A stretch of DNA of 64,000 nucleotides from an uncultured Chlamydiae bacterium (GTDB taxonomy: Bacteria; Chlamydiota; Chlamydiia; Chlamydiales; Rhabdochlamydiaceae). This document shows positions 16,371 through 23,844 of this stretch, in pieces (within the stretch, counting starts at the first letter, position 1; every line of letters starts with the position of its first letter). Location: positions 1 through 64,000 of the forward strand of contig CAIJXB010000051.1 in the NCBI GenBank assembly GCA_903824495.1, written 5' to 3'. Position numbers and translations under genes: made by a program. Below the pieces are notes generated by a model, which had not been told where the DNA came from, searched no databases, and was given only the letters and a program-made list of their open reading frames with translations.

Positions 16371-17285
16371 ATGTCCTCTATAACAAACCTGCCTTCATCC
16401 TTAACAGTAAAGATCGAACCGAGCATTTTTGAAAAATTTCCAAATGCAAAGATATCGTTTCTGCTCCTGTCCGTTCCTGTGCTCTTAAAAAAGAGCCAGT
16501 CCAATGCAGAGCAGAAGTTCTTAAGTAATCTCAAACAGGCGTCAGTACAGCAGCTTGTTGATGTAGAAGTAACTCCAGACAATTATCAAGCTTTGCGAGT
16601 TTGCCAGTCTTGGAAAGAGGTATTTGGAACCTTTCAAGCAGAAGGAAAAGCCTCCACTATTGAAAATCTTCTTCGTAGAGCTGCGACAGAAGGCGACAAA
16701 ATCAGAAAAGGTCAAAAGGCTGATGTAGGCTCTATTTCTAACTTTGTCGATCTATACAATAGTGTATCGCGCTCTACACTGACTCCCATGGGAGCAACGG
16801 ACGTTGCAAAAATTGCCCAAGATGAGCAGGGTCAGGCGGAAATATCTCTACGTTTTGCAAAAGAGGGGGAAGGATTTGTTCCTCTTGGAAGAGATGCAGT
16901 AAGAGTGGATTTAACGCCTACTTCCGTAGTTTATGCAGATCAGAAGGCAATACTTACTGGTTTTTGGAATTGGAGAGATTCAGAGCATTGCTGCGTTCCA
17001 CCAGAATCCCAAAAAAATGCGGATGGGAGTTTTGCTCCGGAATATATCTTACTTGTGGCTGATCAAGCAGAGCAAGATGGAGGCGCTTTAGAAAAGCCTA
17101 TCCATGAAAGACCTGGGGATGCAGAAGAGGCCATTTTAAGAAGCAAGGATCTACTTCATAACATTGGAGGAACTTGGTATACAATGGATGTTTTAAGCGC
17201 TTCTAGACCGGAGGTGACTTTGGACCTATCCAAAATCAAAGAAAATGAAGTGACCGTGACTCCTATGGTAGAAAGCCATTCATAA
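16371..17285 (+). CDS. Stand-alone B3/B4 domain protein (PheRS-beta editing-like)
   Basis: The 304-residue protein matches the free B3/B4 domain family: SISNFVDLYNSVSRSTLTPMG (about 123-143), LRFAKEGEGFVPLG and ILTGFWNWRDSEHC. In phenylalanyl-tRNA synthetase beta chains, B3/B4 hydrolyses misacylated tRNA; free copies are thought to act in trans, but most are uncharacterised. It follows lysE after 9 bases and is followed by a hairpin terminator, so it is the last gene of the carrier/oxygenase/exporter operon. The position next to a hydroxylase and exporter fits removal of a non-standard amino acid from tRNA, a self-protection role. That role is inference. Confidence 0.85.
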   Translation: MSSITNLPSSLTVKIEPSIFEKFPNAKISFLLLSVPVLLKKSQSNAEQKFLSNLKQASVQQLVDVEVTPDNYQALRVCQSWKEVFGTFQAEGKASTIENLLRRAATEGDKIRKGQKADVGSISNFVDLYNSVSRSTLTPMGATDVAKIAQDEQGQAEISLRFAKEGEGFVPLGRDAVRVDLTPTSVVYADQKAILTGFWNWRDSEHCCVPPESQKNADGSFAPEYILLVADQAEQDGGALEKPIHERPGDAEEAILRSKDLLHNIGGTWYTMDVLSASRPEVTLDLSKIKENEVTVTPMVESHS

Positions 17286-17294
17286 TCTAAAATC

Positions 17295-17324
17295 AGGAGC
17301 GCTTTAAAAAGCGCTCCTATTTTA
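17295..17324 (+). terminator. Rho-independent terminator after the B3/B4 gene
   Basis: AGGAGCGCTT (17295-17304) pairs with AAGCGCTCCT (17309-17318) around TAAA and is followed by ATTTTA. It separates the main operon from the ACT gene, which begins 17 bases later with its own AAGGA site; partial read-through is possible. Confidence 0.75.
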
Positions 17325-17340
17325 ATCTTAAGGATCTTTT

Positions 17341-17772
17341 ATGCGTACTTTAGTGTTTTCTTCCAAAGAGTTTTCTATTTGCAAACTGCAAAAAGGGCAA
17401 GAGTTGCCCATCGACTTAAATACATGTCACTCCTCATTCATCTCTTTTTCAAAAACGGAAGAAGAGACTTCTTTGATCATAGAAAGTGAATTTCTTACTC
17501 AAGATGTATCAGACATAGATTCTGGATGGAACATGTTCTACATTAAGGGTACGATCGCTTTTAGCAGTGTGGGTGTTTTATCACCAATCTTGGATAAGTT
17601 GACGCAAGGGGAAGTAAGCATTTTAGCTGTTTCTACGTTTGACACGGATTACGTGTTTTTTAAGAAAAACTTGCAAGAGATCGTGATCAACCAGTTAAAG
17701 AATGATTATTTAATAGCTTTTGAAAACGAAAAAGGTCAGAAAGATCTGGCCTTTTTGCAGTCAAATTTATAG
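17341..17772 (+). CDS. ACT domain protein (amino acid-binding, ACT_7/CASTOR-like)
   Basis: A 143-residue soluble protein. Residues about 60-125 read GWNMFYIKGTIAFSSVGVLS then ILAVSTFDTDYVFFK, the pattern of the ACT_7 fold seen in amino-acid sensing proteins (W..I.G.L.F...G.L, then IS.(Y/F)DTDY). ACT domains bind amino acids and tune partner proteins. AAGGA lies 6 bases before the ATG. Its place behind the hydroxylase/exporter/editing operon suggests it senses the same amino acid. No enzymatic domain is attached. Confidence 0.8.
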   Translation: MRTLVFSSKEFSICKLQKGQELPIDLNTCHSSFISFSKTEEETSLIIESEFLTQDVSDIDSGWNMFYIKGTIAFSSVGVLSPILDKLTQGEVSILAVSTFDTDYVFFKKNLQEIVINQLKNDYLIAFENEKGQKDLAFLQSNL

Positions 17773-17937
17773 TAGAGAATGACCCCAAAAGAACTCGAAA
17801 TTTCGATCGAAGAGTTTTTTAAACTCTTCTTTGTCTAATTGATGATGACATGCTCCATCGGGGGAAGAAGCGGTCAAAGAGGTTTTTTCTTTCCTATTAA
17901 AAAAGAAAACCGTTAACCGTCTTTTTTCAAATACCAT
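17767..17937 (-). CDS. Possible small protein, 56 residues
   Basis: On the minus strand between the ACT gene and the glycosyltransferase a frame reads MVFEKRRLTVFFFNRKEKTS and ends KEEFKKLFDRNFEFFWGHSLL, with normal amino acid composition. It fills a 225-base gap that otherwise holds nothing. An upstream TTG at 18006 would add a hydrophobic N-terminal segment (SHAILLLIFFACAYRIW) and make a 79-residue membrane protein, but would overlap the start of the glycosyltransferase. Either start is weakly supported; the frame may be chance. Confidence 0.3.
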   Translation of the reverse strand: MVFEKRRLTVFFFNRKEKTSLTASSPDGACHHQLDKEEFKKLFDRNFEFFWGHSLL

Positions 17938-17997
17938 TGCATCGAATTCTTTCCATATTCTATAAGCACAGGCGAAAAAAATAAGGAGCAGTATTGC

Positions 17998-18804
17998 ATG
18001 AGACAAGTGAAGGCATTTTTGATGGTGACTTTATTTTTTTGTGGGGTGTCTTTTGCTAACACAGTGATCGATGTCATTATCCCCTGCGTAGAAAAGGATT
18101 TGTTAACTCTAGATCTTTGCATTGAGGGGATTCGTCAAAATGGTGTTGAAGTTAGACGTGTGATTGTCATTTCCGATCGGAGGCTGACAGATCAAGCAGA
18201 ATGGTTTGATGAGAAAAAATTCCCTTTTAGCTTAAAGGACGTAGCTGGCTATTTGAATGTCTCAACAAGTAAAGCCGGCTGGTATTTTCAACAACTGATA
18301 AAGCTGTATGCTTCCTATGTAGTACCAGATCTGTCATCGAATGTTTTGTGTTTGGATGCAGATACGATTTTTTTAAATCCAGTGAAATTTTTTTGGGATT
18401 CAGGAGCTCCGCTTTATAATGTAGCAACCGAATATCATCAACCTTACTTCGATCACATGGAGAGGTTGCTTCCAGGGCTTAAACGGATGTTTCCTAGATG
18501 TTCTGGAATTTCACATCACATGTTATTCCAAAGGTATGTACTGGATAGATTGTTTCAAAGGGTAGAAGAGCGTCATAGGTTAGAGTTTTGGCAGGCTTTT
18601 TGTAGATGTGTGGCTCCTAATGAGACTGCAGGTTGTGGAGCATCTGAGTATGAGATCTACTTCAATTTTCTATTTTCTATGACAAAGGAAGCTCATAGGC
18701 TGAGGAAATTGAAATGGGCAAATATTAAATCTTTAGAGAATCTTAGTTATTATAAAGCTGAGAGGTATCACTATGTGTCTTGCCACGCTTACAGCCGAAG
18801 TTAG
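17998..18804 (+). CDS. Glycosyltransferase-like protein (DUF6492 type) with signal peptide
   Basis: The 268-residue protein starts with a Sec signal peptide (MRQVKAFLMVTLFFCGVSFA). The mature part begins NTVIDVIIPCVEKD, a GT-A opening, and has the metal/nucleotide-sugar motif as D120-A-D122 in LCLDADTIFLNP, plus GWYFQQLIKLYA and HHMLFQRYV. This fits family members annotated DUF6492, thought to be nucleotide-sugar transferases. A signal peptide suggests work in the periplasm, inclusion lumen or host, where nucleotide sugars would have to come from the host. AAGGAG lies upstream of the ATG. The C-terminus overlaps the end of the converging gene by 4 bases. Acceptor unknown. Confidence 0.8.
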   Translation: MRQVKAFLMVTLFFCGVSFANTVIDVIIPCVEKDLLTLDLCIEGIRQNGVEVRRVIVISDRRLTDQAEWFDEKKFPFSLKDVAGYLNVSTSKAGWYFQQLIKLYASYVVPDLSSNVLCLDADTIFLNPVKFFWDSGAPLYNVATEYHQPYFDHMERLLPGLKRMFPRCSGISHHMLFQRYVLDRLFQRVEERHRLEFWQAFCRCVAPNETAGCGASEYEIYFNFLFSMTKEAHRLRKLKWANIKSLENLSYYKAERYHYVSCHAYSRS

Positions 18805-19157
18805 CTGTCCTCATTTCCGGCTGGGCAAGAATAGAACCACTTTTCGGAATAATCTTTCCAGTCTTTGGGTATGGTTCTAGAGGTGGGTAGTTGCTTTTCT
18901 TCAGAAGATGGGGTGGGAGCTGTTTCTACCAGCTCTTCATTGTCTGATTCTTCATAATCAATAACGCCATATATGTGATTATAGACAAGGGTTGGATTTT
19001 CTTCTTCTGCTTCTTGAAATAAAATGCGGATTTGAAGAGAAGTGTCCCTCCAAAGATTTTGAATTACTTCAGTTGTTTTAGCGATGGCCGTTTCTGTTTT
19101 AGGTAGAAGATGTCCGTGTGCATTATTTATAGTTTCTTGTGATTCGAAGGTGATCAT
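18801..19157 (-). CDS. Hypothetical protein, 118 residues, acidic low-complexity C-terminus
   Basis: No family recognised. The N-terminal half is helical (TAIAKTTEVIQNLWRDTSLQ); the rest is acidic and Pro/Ser/Thr-rich (DYEESDNEELVETAPTPSSEE), which looks disordered. Its ATG overlaps the stop of the two-lobed membrane protein upstream (ATGA), so the pair is translated together and probably functions together. Confidence 0.65.
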   Translation of the reverse strand: MITFESQETINNAHGHLLPKTETAIAKTTEVIQNLWRDTSLQIRILFQEAEEENPTLVYNHIYGVIDYEESDNEELVETAPTPSSEEKQLPTSRTIPKDWKDYSEKWFYSCPAGNEDS

Positions 19158-19927
19158 TCATATTCCCCGTGAAAGTCATAGTCATTATCGTAGGTTGTTG
19201 CCTCGAAGCCATCTATAGGATCCGCGGAAATCGATCTATCATCAAAATCATAATCTTGAGTACTACTAGCTTCAGTAGAAGCAAATGAGCTTTTTGCTGT
19301 TATCGGAATAGCTTTCTCGGTAGGGCGCAAGTACATAAGAGCTGTATTTAATAAACCAGCGGTAGCAACGTTTACAACAGCGTTCAAAAATAGGACCCTA
19401 AGATCTTGAGCTCTATTGCTGCTCTCCCATTTGCTGAGCTTATAGCCAGCCATATCTGTCGGTGTAACAAAGCAGTCAGAAAGACTTCTAAAAGCTGTTT
19501 TTGCAATCACACCAATTGATGCAATAGCGCCTACAACAGGCACTGATTGCCAGTTGTACTTTTCGCGAAGCTCTTGACGATCAGCGCATCCTAACAAGTA
19601 GCCAGAGTGATTTTTAGCTGCAGTCATAGTGTATGCAAAGGGGCTTTTAAGAGCGTTAAGGGCGCTGCGGTGTATGGTATATAGAAGGGCAGCATTTAAG
19701 AGGCCTCCGGTAGCAACGTTGGCAACGGAATTTAAAAACATCAGTCCAAGGTGACGATCAACGGCAGGATTTTTGTAAACCAATGAAGATAGAGCTACTG
19801 CTGTGATTGTTCCAGCTTCTACCAAAGAAGATACAGCGCCTATTCCTGGCAGTACTTGCCATTTATAATAGTCTCCATACCCTTTGTTCAGAATAGATTG
19901 ATTGAAAAAGTGTTCAACCTTGTTCAT
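19154..19927 (-). CDS. Duplicated two-lobed membrane protein (Inc-like candidate)
   Basis: The 257-residue protein is an internal tandem duplication. Copy 1 (about 22-88) reads KWQVLPGIGAVSSLVEAG ... LGLMFLNSVANVATGGLLNA; copy 2 (about 124-202) reads NWQSVPVVGAIASIGVIA ... LRVLFLNAVVNVATAGLLNT. Each copy holds two hydrophobic stretches, the shape seen in chlamydial inclusion membrane proteins, though no type III signal can be proven by eye. The tail (about 215-257) is acidic and Asp/Tyr-rich. A single-copy relative is encoded at 44857-45249, and both share promoter-like sequence. Function unknown. Confidence 0.75.
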   Translation of the reverse strand: MNKVEHFFNQSILNKGYGDYYKWQVLPGIGAVSSLVEAGTITAVALSSLVYKNPAVDRHLGLMFLNSVANVATGGLLNAALLYTIHRSALNALKSPFAYTMTAAKNHSGYLLGCADRQELREKYNWQSVPVVGAIASIGVIAKTAFRSLSDCFVTPTDMAGYKLSKWESSNRAQDLRVLFLNAVVNVATAGLLNTALMYLRPTEKAIPITAKSSFASTEASSTQDYDFDDRSISADPIDGFEATTYDNDYDFHGEYE

Positions 19928-19959
19928 CGTTAATCCTTTTTAATTTAGTTTATGCATTA

Positions 19960-19967
19960 ATTATATC
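19960..19967 (-). promoter_or_regulatory. -10-like box GATATAAT shared by small membrane protein genes
   Basis: Minus-strand GATATAAT lies 33 bases before the ATG of the duplicated membrane protein. The surrounding ACATGATATAATTAATGCAT resembles the sequence upstream of the gene at 46018 (19 of 23 positions) and shares its core with that upstream of 45249. No matching -35 box is obvious. Confidence 0.45.
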
Positions 19968-20063
19968 ATGTTTTAGCTTATTTTTTATACTGTAAAAATA
20001 ATATTATTATTATTTTTGTGTCTGTTTTCGTATTTTGTTGATTGCTAGTGTTTTGCGAAGAAT

Positions 20064-20100
20064 AAAAAAGCCCCAAACTTTGTCAGTTTGAGGCTTTTTT
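20064..20100. terminator. Bidirectional terminator downstream of the OPT transporter
   Basis: AAAAAAGCCCCAAACT (20064-20079) pairs with AGTTTGAGGCTTTTTT (20085-20100) with one mismatch, giving an A-run and T-run on both sides. It ends 15 bases after the OPT transporter stop (minus strand). Confidence 0.85.
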
Positions 20101-20115
20101 ATTAAAATAGGAGAA

Positions 20116-21987
20116 TTATCTCTTTTTTCTGTCATGTAGCCAGGAAGGAGGGTGGCGTACGAGCCAGACAAGACCTACCCCTAGGGCTATAAATACCCCT
20201 AAACTAACCCCGCTAGGGAAGAAGGGGGCTTTACTGGTAGGCAGCCAGCCCACGACTGTAAGAAGGGCTATAATGACCCCTGTAACAGCATCTCCGGCTA
20301 CGAGGCCAGAAGCCCCAAGAATTCCCCTAGATTCGACTTTTTCATCTTTAGAGGTTCTATTAATGAGATAATGTACGATGCCTCCCATCAACATCCCTGT
20401 GCTCAAAGAGAAAGGAAGGTAGAGGCCCAAGGCAAAGGGAAGAACTGGAATACGGATGCAAGCAAGTAAAAGAGCTAAAACGACTCCACTTAGCACAAGT
20501 GTTAATGGAATAGCACTTTGCATGACACCTTGCGCGATGAGCGCAAGCATTGTAGCTTGTGGAGCTGGCATTTGTTCAGAACCAAATCCATAAACGGAAT
20601 GCAGAAGGTAAATAGTCCCTCCGATTGCAAGAGCTGGTAAAATGATTCCGATGATTTCAGCGATCTGTTGCCATTTAGGTGTAGCGCCAAGTAAGAAGCC
20701 CGTTTTTAAATCTTGAGAAGTTGTTCCTGCAAGAGCAATAGCTGTACAAGCAACAGCTCCCATTGTCAAAGCAGAGACTACGAATATTCTCTCTGTCCAG
20801 CCAAGTGCTAAAAAGATCAAGCACGTAAGAAGGAGCGTTGTGATGGTCATTCCAGAAACGGGATTCGAAGTACTTCCAACGATACCAACTGTCAAAGAAG
20901 TAACCGCCACAAAGAAAAATCCAAGAAATACAAGGAGTAAGATAGTAACCAAGTTCATTGAAAGACCAGGAGTCAGCCATAATGTAAGGATGATTGCAAT
21001 CGATCCTAAAACAAGCCAGCGAAGAGAAATGTCTTTGTCTGTGCGCTCGACCGCATCATCGGAAGGAACGCCTTGGAAGAGTTCTTTAAATCCCATGTGC
21101 AAGGTTTTTTTTATCATCGGCGCAATTTTAAAAATGCTTAAAATCCCCCCCGTAGCAACAGCTCCGACCCCGATGTAACGAATGTAGTGGGACCAAATGG
21201 CTTCAGCTGACATTTGGAAGACGGGAATGTTTGAGGGGAAGATGGGTTCAGTCCCTGTTCCAAAAAGTCTAAGAAGAGGAATTAAAATAAGCCATCCTAA
21301 AGCGCCTCCAGAAAATAGAACGCAAGAGATACGAGGGCCTACTAAGTATCCTACACCCATCAAAGAAGGAGTGCAGTCCATGCTAATGACAGTTCTTTGT
21401 AAAAAAGATAAAGTCCAAGAAGGAACTTCATTCCAAAGAAAAAGGGCAGAGGAAAGGATCTTGTATAAGACTCCTGTGATCATTCCAATTCCGGCCATGA
21501 AGGCCTTTGTGTTTTTCTCTTCTCCAGTTTTTAAAATTTCTGCGCAAGCAGTCCCTTCAGGGAAAGGAAGCTTTCCATGTTCATGTACAACGATGTAACG
21601 ACGCATCGGGATCATGAATAAAACTCCTAAAATCCCTCCTAAGGCAGAGAGCAGAAAGATACGACTGATCGGAGGCTGCTCGCCAATAAGGAAGAGTGCG
21701 GGTATTGTAAAAATAGCTCCGGCAGCAAGCGCTTCTCCGACAGAAGCAATTGTTTGGACTAAGTTGTTTTCTAAAATAGTGGCTCTTGGACGAAAAAAGC
21801 GAAGGATAGCCATTGAAAAAACAGCTGCAGGAATCGATGCGGATACAGTGGTCCCTATTTTTAATCCTAAGTAAGCATTTCCAACAGCAAAGACGAGTCC
21901 GAGGATTACACCTAAGACAACAGCTCGAACAGTAAACTCTTTAACGTGAGATTTAGAAGCGATGTGGGGTTCAAATGGTTTTTCCAT
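20116..21987 (-). CDS. OPT-family oligopeptide transporter
   Basis: A polytopic protein of about 623 residues with roughly 15 hydrophobic segments. The N-terminal half has the OPT hallmark GLVFAVGNAYLGLKIGTTVSASIPAAV; further OPT features are LVQTIASVGEALAAGAIFTIPAL and FPEGTACAEILKTGEE. The family imports peptides or metal chelates by proton symport. The ATG at 21987 has AAGAAG upstream; a TTG at 22026 would add 13 residues. It is monocistronic, with its own terminator, and diverges from grpB. Useful to an intracellular bacterium that depends on host amino acids. Confidence 0.92.
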   Translation of the reverse strand: MEKPFEPHIASKSHVKEFTVRAVVLGVILGLVFAVGNAYLGLKIGTTVSASIPAAVFSMAILRFFRPRATILENNLVQTIASVGEALAAGAIFTIPALFLIGEQPPISRIFLLSALGGILGVLFMIPMRRYIVVHEHGKLPFPEGTACAEILKTGEEKNTKAFMAGIGMITGVLYKILSSALFLWNEVPSWTLSFLQRTVISMDCTPSLMGVGYLVGPRISCVLFSGGALGWLILIPLLRLFGTGTEPIFPSNIPVFQMSAEAIWSHYIRYIGVGAVATGGILSIFKIAPMIKKTLHMGFKELFQGVPSDDAVERTDKDISLRWLVLGSIAIILTLWLTPGLSMNLVTILLLVFLGFFFVAVTSLTVGIVGSTSNPVSGMTITTLLLTCLIFLALGWTERIFVVSALTMGAVACTAIALAGTTSQDLKTGFLLGATPKWQQIAEIIGIILPALAIGGTIYLLHSVYGFGSEQMPAPQATMLALIAQGVMQSAIPLTLVLSGVVLALLLACIRIPVLPFALGLYLPFSLSTGMLMGGIVHYLINRTSKDEKVESRGILGASGLVAGDAVTGVIIALLTVVGWLPTSKAPFFPSGVSLGVFIALGVGLVWLVRHPPSWLHDRKKR

Positions 21988-22132
21988 AAATAAATTCTTC
22001 TTTGTTTCAAGTGATGCGGAGCTCAAGTTCTAACAACTTCTAAGAATTCTGACAATTTTTTTCTTAGTGGCATTTCTTAAAAGAATCGGATAGGATTTGG
22101 AATTTAGAGATGTGTGTAGAGGAGAGGATCTT

Positions 22133-22636
22133 TTGAGCAAGTATGTTTTTAAACCTTATAGTAAGATTTTTCCTGACCTATTTCTTGCAGAAAAAAAGAG
22201 AATTTTTTCTGCTGTGGGAGAGGAGTTAGAGATCGAGCATGTAGGGAGCACGGCGGTTCCTGGTCTTGGCGGAAAAGATATCATAGATATGGCGATTAGC
22301 TCTGAGAAAAAAGATCTGGTACTATTAAAACTTAAGGAGCTTGGATATGGTTTTTATCCCGAGTTTAGTACAGAGAGCCGTCTTTTTTTTAAAACAGACC
22401 GTCCGGATCCGGAAGAAACGATGAGAACGTATCACATACATCTCATGTCTTCTCAAAGTGAAGAGCTAAAGGACATGCTTTTTTTTAGAGAGTATCTGAA
22501 AAGTAATCCTGAAGAAGCAAGAATATATGCAGATATTAAGAAAAGAGCCTCTACCGAGGCTCATGAGAATGGAATGCTTTATAGAAAACTAAAAGAGCCC
22601 TTTATGAAGGAGATTTTAAAGAAGAGGTCTCGCTAA
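22133..22636 (+). CDS. GrpB family protein (UPF0157)
   Basis: GrpB proteins have a nucleotidyltransferase-like fold and no firmly known reaction. The family core is present: EIEHVGSTAVPGLGGKDIIDMAIS (too long to quote fully), ELGYGFYPEF and YHIHLMS. I chose the TTG at 22133 because AGGAGAGG lies 6 bases upstream; the frame is open to a TTG at 22097. The last 35 bases overlap the end of the converging PfkB kinase gene. Confidence 0.85.
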   Translation: MSKYVFKPYSKIFPDLFLAEKKRIFSAVGEELEIEHVGSTAVPGLGGKDIIDMAISSEKKDLVLLKLKELGYGFYPEFSTESRLFFKTDRPDPEETMRTYHIHLMSSQSEELKDMLFFREYLKSNPEEARIYADIKKRASTEAHENGMLYRKLKEPFMKEILKKRSR

Positions 22637-23675
22637 CTCTCTTTTTTATTTTTTCTATTAAAGTAGGCCAGATAGCTTCGGGGATCTCAGCTCCGACTAC
22701 AGAGACAATGGTTCCTCCGAGCAAGTTTCCAATCCAAGCGCAATCTTCTAGTGAATAGCCTTTTAAGTATCCATGTAAAAATCCGCTAGCAAAAAGATCT
22801 CCAGCGCCTGTTGTATCAATGACGATGGCTTCACTTGCAGGAGATAAAAACATCTTTCCTTGGGAAGAGATGCATGCCCCTTGATCTCCTTTTAGTGTAA
22901 CGGCAACAGGGCAGTATTTAGAGAGTAAGGCGCATCCCTCGCTTGCAGGTTTTTTAAGTAAAGCTTCTACTTCAGATTCGTTGCCAAAGACAACGTCGAC
23001 ATAGTTTTGCAAAAGATGCAAGACTTCTTCTCTGTGCGTTGTTGCAACTCTTGCGCATCCAAGATCAATACTCACCTTCGCTCCGGAGTCTTTAGCGAGC
23101 TTCATCGCTTTTTCAACGAAATCAAAAGAGAACTCATCAATAACATAACCGTCGAAATGGACTAGCTGAACAGTTTTAAAAAGATCGGGTGAAAGGGTTT
23201 CGTTCGGAAGGTGAAGGCTAGATCCTAAATATGTAAAGAAGGTTCGTTGATGATCTTTGGTAACAAAAATCGCAACTTGCATAGTGGGTTCTTTAGAGGT
23301 CTCGGCTAAAAGGCGAATGTTTAAGTTGTCTGCGACTTTGCGGTAGAAAAGACCAGAAGGATCAGATCCTAGCTTTCCTAAAATAGCGGCTTTATTTTGT
23401 AAGCAGGAGAGTCCTTTGATGGTATTAGACGCGCTGCCACCAGTTGCTCTCCCTTTAAAAGAACCTAACCGGTTTCCTTTTTCTAAAACGGATGAAAAAC
23501 TTTCCCAATTTGAGGCGTATTGTCCATCGCCTTTATTAAGGTTAGTATTTTTTAAGAAGTCATCATCTACGTTGTAGATCAGATCGACACAGGGAGATCC
23601 AATTCCTACGACATCATAAGAATAGGTAAGAGAAACAGGTAGCATAAGAGCGATAAGAAAAGAAAGAGACTTCAT
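22602..23675 (-). CDS. PfkB-family (adenosine/ribokinase-like) kinase with signal peptide
   Basis: The 357-residue protein has the PfkB signatures: GRATGGSASNTIKGLS (76-91), and DTTGAGDLFASG with the catalytic Asp at 293. The YDVVGIGSPCVDLIYNV opening and FFTYLG lid resemble adenosine kinase-like members. In front of it, residues 1-19 (MKSLSFLIALMLPVSLTYS) form a clear signal peptide; no alternative start lies between it and the kinase domain. Kinases of this family are cytosolic, so export is unusual and implies ATP outside the bacterium (host or inclusion). Substrate cannot be fixed. It overlaps grpB by 35 bases, tail to tail. Confidence 0.88.
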   Translation of the reverse strand: MKSLSFLIALMLPVSLTYSYDVVGIGSPCVDLIYNVDDDFLKNTNLNKGDGQYASNWESFSSVLEKGNRLGSFKGRATGGSASNTIKGLSCLQNKAAILGKLGSDPSGLFYRKVADNLNIRLLAETSKEPTMQVAIFVTKDHQRTFFTYLGSSLHLPNETLSPDLFKTVQLVHFDGYVIDEFSFDFVEKAMKLAKDSGAKVSIDLGCARVATTHREEVLHLLQNYVDVVFGNESEVEALLKKPASEGCALLSKYCPVAVTLKGDQGACISSQGKMFLSPASEAIVIDTTGAGDLFASGFLHGYLKGYSLEDCAWIGNLLGGTIVSVVGAEIPEAIWPTLIEKIKKRVSETSSLKSPS

Positions 23676-23844
23676 GATTTTGCCTTTATAGAGGTAGAAT
23701 TACCATATGGCTATAGAAGAATAGTGAAACAAAGCTACAGTTGTCAACTTGAAAAATATAACTAGACATTAAGAGCAATGGAATTTTATAGTGTAATTTT
23801 ATTGTCTTGTTTTGATCATTTTGAAGGAACCCTTGTAGGTCTTT

